From Acanthamoeba sp. SK_2022b (Eukaryota; Discosea; Longamoebia; Acanthamoebidae), in NCBI GenBank assembly GCA_027943245.1, contig JANDJZ010000038.1, positions 62,001-126,000 of the forward strand: a stretch of DNA of 64,000 bases, given 5' to 3'. Positions 1 to 10,748 of this stretch are shown piece after piece. The position numbers and the translations under genes are program-made. Below the pieces are notes generated by a model, which worked only from the letters and a program-made list of their open reading frames with translations, was not told the origin of the DNA and did no database searches. Every line of letters starts with the position of its first letter. Positions within the stretch are counted from its first letter, which is position 1.

Positions 1-128
1 GCTTGCAGTTGAACTTTTTCACCGCTTTAATTCCTATCATTTCATCATTCACTACTTAATTATTTACTTTGCTTCTGAATTAACACAACCCGCGTGTGTG
101 TTGGTCGTGCTTGTCCAGAGCTCATGCG

Positions 129-2264
129 ATGAAGGATTCGTCGTCATCGGATGACGGAGTTAGTGTTGGTAAGAAAAGGAAGTTTAATGAGGAGAGTGAC
201 CTCGAGTCGCTCCCCGTCGTTGACGACGACTCGAAGAACAAGGAGTATGGGCTCGAGGTGCTGCGAAAGGGCAGATCTGATGCCCTTGAGGGGCTGAGCT
301 CCCTGAGCCGGGAGGGCACGTGGAGCGATGATGGCGAAGGCCCGGCATTGGAATCCAAGAGGATTTACTCCGCAGAAGAGGAGAACGCCATGATCGACGC
401 CAATCCGACGCCTCCCAAGCGAAGGTACGTCCACTGTGCTGGCTGAGAATTCTTGACCTTCTTTATTTATTTATTTTTTCATTCATTTATTTAAAAAATC
501 CATTAGGCCCGGTCGCCCGCCAAAGAAGGACGGGAGGGCGACAGCAACCATCGCTGCCAAGCCCGAGACGTTCAGCAGCCGAGGCGGGCCGACCCGATTA
601 CAGCAAAAGATGCGGCACTCGGACGACGATCGAGATGGCAGCGAGAGCGGGGACCGGCGGTTCGAAGAGTGGGCCCGGGCCGAAGCGGCGAAGAGGCCGC
701 AACGCCGAGGCCCGGGCAGACCGCCCAAGAAGCATACGATGGTAGGCGGCGAGGAGCTGTTCTCCTTCAACGAAGAGAGCCTCGAGGGCGAGAGGGGTCG
801 AGTTGTCGGCGGCAGAGGCGTCGGCATCGAAGGCCGACAGTACGAACGGGAGTTAAACGATGCCAACGACGAGGAAAACACGGCGACGATGAGGGCTGGC
901 GACACTGATGGATTCTGGCACCAGCGACGACTACGGAGGAACGCGACTGTACAAACGCGACGAGGAGACGGTGCACGAAGCGGCGAGGAATATGAGCTGC
1001 TGAAGGAGAGGGAGCCCGAGAACGGCCGTCGGGCGTCGATGAACGGCGAGGCGAGCATGGGCGGCGTAGAAGCGGCCGAGGCGACGACGCACGAGCGGAT
1101 CACGGAAGAATGGAACAGCGACCAGGAGGATGACGACGACGAGGAGGATGACGACGAGGACGAATGGCACGATGACGATGAGGACGAGTCATGGGTCGAC
1201 TGGGACGCCAGCTCGGAGGGCGAAGTCGAGGTGGAGGTGACGCCCGAGGAGGATGAGGAGGAGACCGCCGTGGTGGCGGAGCTAAAGGCCGCCGAGGAGG
1301 TAAGGGCCGTGGCGGAGGCGGTCAGGCGAGAGGAGGAAGACATGCGGAGGGCCATCGCCGCGTCGATGGCTACAGCGGCGGTTGACGTGATGAGCACGGA
1401 CGACCACCAGATGGTGCTGAACGAGCCGATGCCCGATAAGGAGTCTGCGAGGCCAGCCGTCAAAGTGGAGCCGTGGGTGCCCGCGAAGACCGAGACGCCC
1501 CTCACGCTCCGCCGGCTTCGGTAATTCGCCGTTCCCTCTCCCTCCCCCAATATCCTATGGAGCACCGTAACTGACCACACCACACCACACCACACCACAC
1601 CACACCACACCACACGCAACACAGGCCGCCGTGGTTGGATGCCTTTCAAGAGTTCCAAGCGCGAGGCATCTCCCTTGATGAATGCAAAGCCGAGGTCGAA
1701 CACACGTGGCAGGCGTTTGTGGCCGAGGGAACCGACAAGCGGGCGTGGATCAAGGTGCCGCCGACGGTCACGACCTGGGAGGGCATCGTGGAGTACGTGC
1801 AGGAGCGAGTGCGAGCGACACAGGAGGAAGAGGACACGGGGCGAAAAGAGAGGAGGGAGAAGCGGAGGAAGGAGCTCGACCAATTGGCCGAAGACGCCAA
1901 GAGAGCCAACGAAGAGGACGAGGAGGCCGAAGGGGAAGAGGAAGAGGACGAAGACGACGACGGTGAAGACGAGGATGGCAGCAGTGATGGCGGCGAGGAG
2001 GAGGAGGACGACGACGACGAGAGCGATGATGACGAGGACGAGGACGGAGACGGCAGAAGAAGCCTCTACCAGAGGAGAACGAGGGCCGGCAGCAGAAAGG
2101 CCGACAGGCGAAGGAAGAAGAAGAAGAGGGATATGGTGGCCCAGTTGCTGGACTGCTTCAAGGAGAAGGACCTCGAGAAGGTGCTCGTCGTCAATGCGGC
2201 TGCACGGAAGAGGAAGCCCCCACGCAAGTACGGCATCGACGAGTGGTACAACCGCCGTGGCTGA
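129..2264 (+). CDS. Acidic AT-hook nuclear protein
   Basis: Three exons, 129-424, 507-1520 and 1625-2264, join in frame to 649 residues. Two AT-hook cores are visible: one made only by splicing exon 1 to exon 2 (KRR then PGRPPKK), the other in exon 2 near 705-735 (GPGRPPKK). AT-hooks bind the minor groove of A/T-rich DNA. The rest alternates basic and very acidic low-complexity stretches (near 1125-1200 and 1915-2050), typical of nuclear chromatin proteins. The C-terminal 200 residues begin with a possibly folded segment (PPWLDAFQEFQARGISL) and end in a lysine/arginine-rich tail. The start ATG at 129 is the first in this frame; an upstream ATG at 124 meets a stop at once. No enzymatic domain is seen, so the DNA-binding role is inferred from the AT-hooks only. 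Confidence 0.8.
1574..1617 (+). repeat. (CCACA)n microsatellite in intron 2
   Basis: About nine tandem CCACA units fill the middle of the intron at 1521-1624 of the AT-hook gene. It is a simple-sequence repeat directly upstream of the acceptor. Confidence 0.9.
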
Positions 2265-2718
2265 GCTCTTTGTCCCCCGCTCTGCACCTTGGGTTACGCC
2301 CCGAGCCAACGCACCTACACACATCCATGGATCAGCATCTTTCTCTTCCAGCTACACCTTCTCTTATGTATCTGCTTCTATCTATCCAACTTTGTATGCA
2401 TGTATTCATTCCGCTTCAGGCCTCCAACAGAGCAACAGCACAACGGCAGCACCAAGCATGTTCTTTTTTTCTTTTTTTCTCAGCCTTTTCTTTGCCTTTT
2501 TCTGTTGCCATTTTCCGCTAAGAGGTACAAACTCCGGTGAGCCGAAAGCTTTGGGTTCTTTTTTCGCCGTCGTGCGTTTGGGCAAGCGAAAAAAGGCAGC
2601 AGGAAGGGAATGGAGGCTGCTCGCCGAATGCCGGCGGCTCAAGTAGCGAGCTGTCGTTTGTTCATGGCTTTCATCAACAGCACACCAACACAACACAGCA
2701 CAGCACACATTTTAAGAC
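2265..2718. other. Intergenic: AT-hook 3' end and Rac promoter
   Basis: No supported gene. It contains pyrimidine-rich tracts around 2460-2515 and a CA-rich leader (2680-2710) just before the Rac start. CA-rich, G-poor leaders also precede both actin genes. Confidence 0.6.
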
Positions 2719-3400
2719 ATGGCGGAATATCAGGCAATCAAGTGCGTGGCGATAGGCGACGGTGCAGTGGGCAAGACCTGCCTGTTGATCTCCTACACCA
2801 CCAACGCCTTCCCGGGCGAGTACGTGCCAACCATCTTTGACAATTACTGGTACGTAGTGTACATCCTTCAAATAGTCAAGCTCCATTCCTTCCACTAACG
2901 CGTATACACTACACTATTACAGCGCCAACGTCTTCTACAACAACCGCAAGGTCATCAACCTCGGCTTGTGGGATACCGCCGGACAGGAGGAGTACGACCG
3001 ACTGCGTCCGCTGTCCTACCCGCACACCGACGTGTTCATGCTGTGCTACTCGGCCGTCAACCCTGCCTCGTTGGCCAACATCAAGCAAAAGTGGCTGCCA
3101 GAGGTGAGGCACCACTGCCCCGAGGCGCCCATCCTGCTGGTGGCCACCAAGAGCGACCTTCGCGAGGACAAGAACGTGCTCGCCCAGCTGCGATCGCAGC
3201 TGGGCGTCGAGCCCTGCGTGACGAGCGAGCAGGGCAAGAAGATGGCCGACGAGATCGGTGCGGGCAGCTTCGTCGAGTGCTCTGCACGCACGCAGCATAA
3301 TCTCAGCCTCGTCTTCAACGAAGCCATCCGACTCGCCCTCGACCCGCCGCCGGTCAAGAAGGGCGGCAAGCGAAAGGAGAAGAAGTGCTCCCTCTTCTAA
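2719..3400 (+). CDS. Rac/Rho-family small GTPase
   Basis: Exons 2719-2849 and 2923-3400 give 202 residues. It is a plasma-membrane molecular switch expected to control actin assembly, phagocytosis and motility. Visible motifs in order: P-loop GDGAVGKT, effector loop [12 protein letters not shown] (Cys where Rac1 has Ser; that codon is split by the intron), switch [20 protein letters not shown], guanine-specificity motif TKSDL, and ECSA near the end. The tail is polybasic ([10 protein letters not shown]) and closes with CSLF, a CaaX box ending in Phe, which predicts geranylgeranylation. The Rho insert region between TKSDL and ECSA is present. Length is slightly above human Rac1. Subfamily (Rac versus Cdc42-like) is judged from the effector loop and remains approximate. 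Confidence 0.95.
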
Positions 3401-3892
3401 ACGCAATCAATCCCTCCTCCATGTACATAGACGAAGAATAGCTGGACCACGAGGAGAAGAACCTCCATTTTTGTTTCAACAAGGCCAAGTTATTAACAAC
3501 ACGAGCCACTTTCTTTGCACCAGTTGTGCTGTAGTGCAAAGGGGTGTCTGCTCCCTCCGGACAAGGACCACGACGTCAAATTCAACTTACCCTTGAGTGA
3601 ACCAACCCTTTTGAGCACTTGGGCCCCAAGGGGGAAGTGTTGAGGGCAAGCATTTACCCCCCTGACCGGTAGCGCAAAGCAGAGGAGCAAAAGGCGATTA
3701 ATCGTTTCTTATTTTTTGCTCCGCAAAACCACCAGCTTTGGCAAGGACTGGCGTAGGACTCAACCCCGCACGATCTCACATCAAGGGGACAGTTGTGTGT
3801 AGAGCGCTCAAACTTACTTGGGTGTGATGCAGTGATACTACACCACAAATATGTAATATATATTTTTTGTTTTGGTTGTTGGTACAGGTAAT
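3401..3892. other. Convergent intergenic region
   Basis: Lies between the 3' ends of the Rac gene (+) and the secreted-protein gene (-). No ORF with family support, and no tRNA or repeat that I can defend. A T-arm-like string near 3755 fails the tRNA consensus. Confidence 0.5.
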
Positions 3893-4420
3893 TTACTGGG
3901 CGGGGATGTTCCACCTGAAGGCGAAGAACTGCTTCTGGACGGAGGTCTGGACGGCCTGCGACCAGAAACGGTACTGGAGACCGGTGCGGGTGACGTAGGT
4001 GTAGTCGAAGACGAGGGTCTCGAAGTCGCGGCAGAGCATGGGCTTGCCGAGCGAGTAGCGGCCGCCGTGGTTGTCGATGACGGGGTTGACGCCGAGGGTG
4101 GTGTCCATGGTGATGTCGCCGTTGGAGCGGGTGATGGTGAAGCTCTGCACGGTGTTGTCGTAACCCTTCTGGGTGAGCTTGGCCTTGAGCTGCTCGATGA
4201 CGGCAGCCTCGACGGTGGTGTTGCCGAGGTCGACGTTCTGGGTGATCTGCACGAAGTAGTCCCTGAAGTCCTTGAAGACGGCGCGCTCGGCGTAGAACTT
4301 GAGAATGTTGGAGAAGGCCGGCTGGACGGGGTCATACTGGCTGTCCTGGCAGAAGAACAGGGTGGCCTGCGCGGCGTTGACGATGAAGAAGAGGGCGAAG
4401 AGGGCGAGGAAGGCCTTCAT
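3893..4420 (-). CDS. Small secreted protein of unknown function
   Basis: Single exon, 175 residues from the ATG at 4420. The first 19 residues, MKAFLALFALFFIVNAAQA, form a textbook signal peptide with an AQA cleavage site, so the product should enter the secretory pathway. The mature part of about 155 residues has two cysteines (in LFFCQDSQ and MLCRDF), which may pair, and an alternating hydrophobic pattern suggesting beta strands (SFTITRSNGDITMDTTL, FETLVFDYTYVTRTGLQYRFW). The frame extends seven codons further upstream to a second Met, but the signal peptide favours the inner one. I recognise no family. It could be an encystment or digestive-vacuole protein, but nothing in the sequence decides this. 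Confidence 0.8.
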   Translation of the reverse strand: MKAFLALFALFFIVNAAQATLFFCQDSQYDPVQPAFSNILKFYAERAVFKDFRDYFVQITQNVDLGNTTVEAAVIEQLKAKLTQKGYDNTVQSFTITRSNGDITMDTTLGVNPVIDNHGGRYSLGKPMLCRDFETLVFDYTYVTRTGLQYRFWSQAVQTSVQKQFFAFRWNIPAQ

Positions 4421-4799
4421 ATTGTTTTGTTGATAGTACAAGTAGATAGGGTACAGGTGTTGTTGGTATACAGGGAGTTGGTTGATGTGAGGTAAGCGGT
4501 TGCCTTCGTGGTATTTATCTTCTTTAATGGGTAGACAGTGCGAGTGGATACACGATCACGGAGCAACCACGTGCGACCAATGGCAGTACGGTTGGTTGGG
4601 ATCGGTTCATTGCGGATTGGTGCAAGCTCTCCGCAAACTCCGCTCGGTGCAACCCGCACCCTGCAGCGCCGATGGACGAGGCGCATTGGCCGGTTGTGTG
4701 CTTGCTCTTTTCCTTATCTGAGCTCGTATCCGTTCTAACTGTTTTGCTTGCTCCTATCTTTGGCCTTTCAGTGAGCGATCTCGGAGCACATGTTTCACT
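4421..4799. other. Intergenic between secreted-protein 5' end and LDAH 3' end
   Basis: Holds the promoter of the secreted-protein gene (read leftwards) and the 3' flank of the LDAH-like gene. No gene, repeat or strong motif seen. Confidence 0.5.
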
Positions 4800-6292
4800 T
4801 CACTCCTTCTCTTCTTCCGTGTGGGCCAGTATGTCTTCTAGGAAGTTCGCCACCCGACGGGCCACTGGGCCCGAATGCTTGAGCACGAAGGCATGCGGGA
4901 CGTCCTCATCCGCCAGGTGCACATGGCCTGTGCGGCCCGTTTGGCACCTATTAGCCGGCGAACAAGAGCCCAACGGTTGCGCGTAGAAGGGAGATTGAGG
5001 GGCTTACCGTCGGGCATGAGCATCTTCATGGCGTCGTGAAACTCCATAGGCGTGTAGGGGTCGGTGCGGCCGTAGAGGAATAGCAGCTTGGGTCGCACCT
5101 TGTGCTCGTCGTGTTTGAGGAGCTCCTCATCAAGATCGAGTATCTCGTAGGCCTCCAGGTAGGCCATGTACAGCACGTTCTGTATCGTCGTGTAGCTGCA
5201 TCACAAACGAAGCCACGAGAGCGCGCAACCGCGATCAGACTGAAGCCGGAGATGAAGAGGACGGTGGTGGTGCTTATGAAGAAGACATTAGAATTGGATG
5301 GGCACTTACTTAAGCATTCCAGTGACGAGTTCGCGCGTGGATTGGTCAAAGTTGGAACGGGCCAGGGACAGGATGGCACGCTTGACGAACGTGGGGATGT
5401 AGTGCACGATGCAGCCCAAGAGCTGTCGCAGGCCTGGGCGCATGATCACCTGCGCGCACGATTACAGAGCGACCACACAAACGCTCGTGAGCGAGGCGCG
5501 TGTCTGGGTAGAGACGTGGGGCGGGGCACTCACCTTGACGGGAGGGGGAAGGCCCTGGTAAAGGTCCCTCACGGTGGGAAACAGGTTGATGATCTTGAGG
5601 ATGGGGAAGTCTGGTCGCCTCTTGGCCACCTATTACGTCGTAGGCCAGATGACGTGAGGGAGTGCTGATCGTCAGTCAACACATGCGGGAGAGGAAGGAA
5701 GGACCTGAAGAGAGATGTAGGCGCCGACTGAATGGCCCATCAGCACGAACCTGCTCTTGCCCTCAAAGCTGTCCAGGAAATCGACTGTGCGCACAACACC
5801 GTAACACGTGAGACATGCAGCGTTCATCACACATGTCCACCAAGGCAGGCGGCCATCGAGGAAGCAGGAGGCTGGGGTACTCTTGTGCAGTATCTGGTCC
5901 TGTAGCGTGAAGATGGCGTCGCCGTTGAGCTGCTGCGGCGCATGGCCTGCATGACCCACTGTGTTCGTGCCGCGTCAGCAAAATAAAAAATAATTAAGTG
6001 TAAAACGCCAGAATAAAAATGATTAGGGTGCTCAAATGACGAGGAAGAGCATACCTCCAACGATGGAGTATCGCTGCTCGAGAAGGTGATAGAGCTCCGT
6101 AATGAACTCCACATAAAAATCAATGGCGCCGGGATTGCCTGGAAGGGAAAGATGAGTTGAATTGGTCTGAATGCTTCAACCGCAAGGAAACAAACCAGGA
6201 ACCACTACAAGCGTGATGTCGCTCACGGCCTCTTTGGCCTGCAGCATAAACGCTTCGGTCCTAATCCCTGCCACATCGATTATGGACTTCAT
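4800..6292 (-). CDS. Lipid-droplet-associated hydrolase (LDAH-like)
   Basis: Eight exons (6292-6196, 6138-6055, 5958-5881, 5784-5705, 5629-5534, 5449-5310, 5195-5008, 4927-4800), all with GT-AG ends, join to 296 residues. It is an alpha/beta-hydrolase of the LDAH/C2orf43 family, which acts on lipid droplets. Diagnostic motifs are VVVPGNPGAIDFYVEF at the N-terminus (the family oxyanion strand, split by intron 1), GHAGHAP, then the nucleophile elbow LMGHSVGAY (Ser in GHSVG), the acidic region LLFLYGRTDPYTP (Asp), and DVPHAFVLKHSG at the C-terminus (catalytic His). Length matches the family. Substrate is unproven even in animals, where cholesterol-ester or triacylglycerol turnover has been proposed. 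Confidence 0.93.
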
Positions 6293-6484
6293 GTTCGTCT
6301 TTTTTTGGTTTTCTTTTCGTTTTTCTTGGTCGCTTTTAGTCTCCCCTTTGTGCGCTAAACTCTGTACATGAACGCCCCGCGTAGCTTCCTCTTGTTCGGG
6401 GCAACGTTGCCACAACCGCCTTCTTGTCACGTCGTCGTCGTAGTCAGGCACGGTGCGTGCAGTCATTGCCTTCAATCGTTGGGT

Positions 6485-8116
6485 TCACCACTGTTGCGCG
6501 ATCGCCCTGTCAATGCGAGCTCGGGCTTCGGCGTCGCCCTGGCTGGCGGCGTGCTCCAGCCAATGCACTCCGCGCTCCACGCTCCTCGGCACTCCGCGGC
6601 CTTCGAGGTGCATCACGCCCAACGCGAACTGGGCTCGCATCAGGCCCTGCTCGGCCGCCCTCGTGAGCCATCGAGCAGCCACGACGTCGTCCTTGGGCGT
6701 GCCGCGTCCATTGGCGCACATCACTCCCAGATGAAGCTGCGCCTCGGCGTGCCCCTGGTCCGCAGCCATGCCGAACCAATTGGCGGCAAAGGCGGCGTTC
6801 TTCTCGAGCCCAGCCCGGCCCGACAGGTGGAATACGCCCAGCCGGAACTGAGCGCCAGCGTGGTTGCCCTCGTCGACGCCGGCGGCTCGCTGGTAAAAGT
6901 CGAGGGCCTTCTGCTCGTCCTGCGCCACTCCCCTGCCCTGCTCGTAGGCACGGCCGATCCCGTAAAGCGCCGCAGCGACGTGTTGGCGATTTTCCTCCCC
7001 CGTGGCCTCCACCACCTTCTGGAACCAGTAGACCACCTGCCAGTCATCAAGCTCCACGCCGTTGCCCGTCCACAGCGACTCGGCTAACTCGCATCGCGCG
7101 CCGACGTGGCCCTGCTCGGCCGCCTTGCGCAGCCAGTCGACGCCGACATGCGGCTCGGCAACCTGGCCGTGCCTGCCGTGCAAGAGGGTAAGGCCCAGCT
7201 CGTACTGTGCCTTGGCGTGGCCCTCGGCGGCAGCCCGCTGCAGCCAACCGACCGCGAGCCGTTCGTTCTTGCCCACGCCCCGGCCAGTGATGAGGGCTCG
7301 CGCCAGATGGTACTGCGCGTCGACGTTACCCTTACCCGAGGCCTTGACCAGCCACTCGGCCGCAGCTTCGTGTTGGTTGTCCTGCGCGAGAATGAGGGCC
7401 AGCATGAGCTGGGCCTCGACGTGGTCGAGCTGGGCCGCCTTCATGAGCGAGTTGACGGCCTCCACTATCTCGTCTTCGTCTTCCCTCACGGGCAGCGCGC
7501 CCGATCGCAGTAGGTTTATCTGCACTCGCCCCAGTCGGAACATGGCGTCGACGTGGCCCTTGTCCGCCGCGGCTCTGTACCACTCGGCCGCTGCAGTGTG
7601 GTCTCTCTCTACGCCGTAGCCCTCCTCGAAGGCCCGGCCCAGCTCGTACTGCGACTGTGTGTGACCCTGCTCGGCGGCCTTGGCGAAGAAGTGGTAGGCC
7701 AGCTTGGCCTTGGCCACGCTCTGCTGTCGCTCCTTGGCATACTGCATGCCCACCCAGTACTGCGCGCCCGTGTGGCCCTGGACCGCAGCCTTGCGCAGCC
7801 AATGGAGTGCGAGAGCGTCATCCTTGGCTATTACGCCGTCGGCCCCGACCTGGTAGCAGGCCCCCAGCCGCACTTGGGCCTGGAGGTGGTCCTGCTCGGC
7901 GGCGCGCTGGAGCCAACCAACGGCTTGCCGCTCGTCTCGGTTCACGCCGCGGCCGTACCAGAGGGCATCGCCCAAGGAGTATTGTGCTCCGGCGTGCCCC
8001 TGCTGGGCCGCGAGGTGAAGGTAGAGCATGGCCTGGTCTATGTCGATCGCCGTGCCATCACCACCCGTCATATACCTTTCCGCCTGCTTGCAAAGCTCCT
8101 CCACACCGGTGGGAAT
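6485..8116 (-). CDS. Sel1-repeat protein, 5' end unresolved
   Basis: One long open frame of about 540 residues carries some 13 Sel1-like repeats, a TPR-like helical pair with the pattern A..G...A...LG..Y..G.GV..D...A..W...AA. Typical copies are GHAGAQYSLGDALWYGRGV and GHAEAQLHLGVMCANGRG. Such solenoids scaffold protein complexes, including ER-associated degradation and signalling complexes. No catalytic domain or membrane segment is attached. The first in-frame ATG is at 8071, but the clearly helical VEELCKQAERY lies before it, so an upstream exon is likely. The candidate ATG exon at 8255-8213 (MSAIARQNRASAQ) does not join in phase with the only nearby acceptor (AAAAG before 8116). A sequence error, a non-standard donor or another first exon may explain this. 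Confidence 0.85.
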   Translation of the reverse strand: MPTGVEELCKQAERYMTGGDGTAIDIDQAMLYLHLAAQQGHAGAQYSLGDALWYGRGVNRDERQAVGWLQRAAEQDHLQAQVRLGACYQVGADGVIAKDDALALHWLRKAAVQGHTGAQYWVGMQYAKERQQSVAKAKLAYHFFAKAAEQGHTQSQYELGRAFEEGYGVERDHTAAAEWYRAAADKGHVDAMFRLGRVQINLLRSGALPVREDEDEIVEAVNSLMKAAQLDHVEAQLMLALILAQDNQHEAAAEWLVKASGKGNVDAQYHLARALITGRGVGKNERLAVGWLQRAAAEGHAKAQYELGLTLLHGRHGQVAEPHVGVDWLRKAAEQGHVGARCELAESLWTGNGVELDDWQVVYWFQKVVEATGEENRQHVAAALYGIGRAYEQGRGVAQDEQKALDFYQRAAGVDEGNHAGAQFRLGVFHLSGRAGLEKNAAFAANWFGMAADQGHAEAQLHLGVMCANGRGTPKDDVVAARWLTRAAEQGLMRAQFALGVMHLEGRGVPRSVERGVHWLEHAASQGDAEARARIDRAIAQQW

Positions 8117-8255
8117 CTTTTGGGCCCAACACGAAGCGGAGGGGGATTAGGTTAAAGAACAAACAAGAACGAAGACGACCAGGGAGCAAGGTAAGGCATT
8201 GGCTATCTTATACCTGACTGGCCGACGCCCTGTTTTGGCGAGCAATGGCGGACAT

Positions 8256-8576
8256 CGTACTAAAGGGACGCTTGAGGAGATGGTGGCTTACGCGTAGGCC
8301 GGGGCTGTTGTGGTGGTATGTCTCCGTGAGGTTTGACTGACGGTTTTAAATGTGTGGGCTTGCGGGGTGCCATGGCACGCGCTAAAACGGCCTCGGGTAG
8401 CCGGACAGCAACACGCGCCCGATTGGTGACCAAGGATAAAACCAACCAACACCGCTGCGAGGTTGCGACGTTGCCTAGCCGCGTGGGCTTGCCGCAAGGT
8501 TGTTCGGCGAAACTTTCAAGACAGGCACAGGGACAGGTACCCCGCGCTCCCTTTGCAAAAATCCCAACAGGCTCAC
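8256..8576. other. Intergenic: Sel1 promoter side
   Basis: Between the Sel1 gene 5' region and the 3' end of the ENTR1-like gene, both on the minus strand. No gene seen. Confidence 0.5.
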
Positions 8577-10478
8577 CTACGCGGAGGAGTCCGAGGGGAC
8601 GTGGCTCAGCTTGTCGATGCTCTGCAGGACGGTGGCAATGTCCCGCAAGGTGGCGACGCCGCCGACGAGCTTCTTGATTCCGGCCTCGGCGTCGTTGGCG
8701 GCCTTGTGCAGCTGCGCCGTGAGGTAGGCGCTCTGCTCGTGGATCGTTCGCAGCTGCTGTTGCGCCTCCGAGTTGTCGGTACCCTGGCCTACTTTGGCGT
8801 GCACGCATCGGTCAACATGACGACATGACAACACACGCGTGTTGGTGAAGGGCGTGATGGGAAAGTCAAACAGCAAAAAGCAGAAGCGAATTCGCCCGCG
8901 CACCATGACCAGGATTTCGGCCACACGAGCAGCGAGCAACCTGATCCTCCAGTTGCTGCACTTTGGCCTCTGCCTTCTCCGCTCGCGCCGTGGCCAACAT
9001 GAGGTTGTGCTCAATAGCCTAGACCGACCGGTGAGCGAGGAAACAGAGAAAGAGAGCAGCACCGCACCAGCAACAAGGTTCGAGCACGCATGAAGCGGGA
9101 CTGCATACCTGCACCACGTCGTTAAGTTGCTTGGTGTCGTCCTCTTCCTTTTTCCTGAGCCGGGCCTGCGCCTTTTCGGCCTTGAGCGCTCTTCGCTCGA
9201 TGGCCGCCGCCCGTTTCCGTTCCTCCTCGGCCCGTGCCTCGGCTCGCAGGAGCAGCGCCTTAAGCTCCTGCACCTGAGCCGCCAATCGCGCCTCCGCGCC
9301 ATCGCCGCTGCCGCCACGCTTGCCTGCCGCCCGATGTTCGCTGCTCTCGGCTTCAACCGAAAAATCGGGCACGTCCAAATCGGGCGCCTCCATCGTGTGC
9401 GGTACCTGCACAAAGTCAAGCCGTTAGTGTGTCGTGGTGTGTACGCGCGCCGTAGTCAACGGGGAATGCGAGCACACAAGGAGACGAGGGCACGCACGGG
9501 CAGCGAGGGAATTCCGATGTTGTCATCTTCGTCCTCGTCTTCGCTTTCGCTGATGGCGGGCAGCGGCAGCGAGGCACCCGCTTTGGCGGACGATGACGAT
9601 GCGAGCTGAGTGAACGAGTACGGGTTCTTGTCCTTCTGCTTCCTTAGATCGCTGCCAACGCTGGCGCTTGCCGGCGCTCCACCCTTGTCTCTCTTCACCT
9701 CCTCCTCCTCCTCCTCTTCGTAGTCGTCATCGGACAGCGAGGGCAGCACCGGCGCCTTGGCGACCTTCCTCGCCTGCTGTGGATGTGACTTCCCGTCCCC
9801 GCTCTTCTTGGCAAAGGCTTTGAACGAGAACGGGTTCTCGCCGGGTCGCACCTGCTCCTCGTCTTCGTTGTCGCCGCCGCCCGTGCCTCCGTCTTCGTCA
9901 TCGTCGTCGTCCATGTCCTTCTCTTCGTCTCCTCTTGTGGCAAAGTTCTTGAATGAGAACGGGTTGTCCTTGCTCTTTGGCTTTGCCGCTGTCTTTTGCG
10001 TTGCCGAGGCCGAGCGGCTGGCGCCCGCCGCACCTGTGCTCGTCGGCTGCTGCTCCTTCGCCTTGCGTTTAAGCTTCTCCTGCTCGGCGAGCCTCTCCTT
10101 CATCAGGTCGAACCCCTCGCCCTCGAATGGAGGCGGCTGAAGCACGGGGGCGGCGCTGCTCGTCGACACGCCGCGCTTGGGCTTGGGCACAGAGGATAGG
10201 ATGGGAGGATCGTCGAAGAGGGAAGGAGGTGGGGCCCCCCCAACGGGATGCACAGGACGAGTATTCAGGTTCACCGTAGCTTTGGTCTTGGTGGCAGTCG
10301 GGGGGCTGGTTGTGGGTTCATCAAAGATGCTGTAGGGGGCGGGAGCTCGGCCGGCAGAGGCGCCGGCAGGCTTTGGTGCCGCAAAGAAGGAGAAAGGGTT
10401 CTTCCCCTTCTGCGCCGTAGCCTGCTGCTTCTTCGGTTTTGGCGAATCGTCCTCGATTATCAGCCCTGTTCCCTTCAT
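8577..10478 (-). CDS. ENTR1/SDCCAG3-like endosomal coiled-coil protein
   Basis: Long first exon from the ATG at 10478 to about 9505, then exons near 9409-9110, 9018-8925 and 8790-8577. The N-terminal half is disordered and carries four copies of NP[FY]SF: KNPFSFFAAP, DNPFSFKNF, ENPFSFKAF and KNPYSFTQL. The C-terminal half is coiled coil (LAAQVQELKALLLRAEARA onward) and ends with AANDAEAGIKKLVGGVATL and LQSIDKLS, which resembles the C-terminal block of animal SDCCAG3/ENTR1, a regulator of endosome-to-surface traffic and cytokinesis. NPF motifs are known ligands of EH domains. The assignment rests on the combination of NPFSF motif and C-terminal block. It starts 270 bp from the divergent ZIP gene. 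Confidence 0.75.
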
Positions 10479-10748
10479 GTTTGCTTCGTGCGGCAACCTT
10501 CGCGGTTGCCTTTTCCATTTTCCCTTGTTTTTTTCCACCCCTTCTCGTTCGGAGCGTCGCGACTTCGAGTCCCAGGCCCAACCACTCCAGCGTTGCACGA
10601 ATATCAGAATTGTTATTCCCAATGGTGGGGATTTGTCTGCCCAATCCTGACGCAGGCGATCGGGCCAATTTAAGGGCGCTTGTCGTAGCGGGTTTTTGTT
10701 TTAAAGACTTTTTCTCCGCTCACACTCGCGAAAGAACCAGGCCTGCCA
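10479..10748. promoter_or_regulatory. Bidirectional promoter, ENTR1-like (-) / ZIP (+)
   Basis: The 270 bp between the two start codons must hold both promoters and both 5' UTRs. I see no TATA box or other element I can name with confidence. Confidence 0.55.

Noticed and set aside
483..2324. 613-codon minus-strand open frame
   Set aside because: Antisense shadow of the GC-rich acidic AT-hook gene. The Asp/Glu codon runs read as Ser/Val/Leu on the other strand, and no family or splice logic supports it.
3745..3765. Possible tRNA B-box on the minus strand (GGGTTGAGTCC)
   Set aside because: The C at the invariant loop position is missing and no cloverleaf fits.
7062..8155. Plus-strand frames opposite the Sel1 gene
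   Set aside because: Mirror of the Sel1 repeat codons; no homology and overlapping alternative frames.
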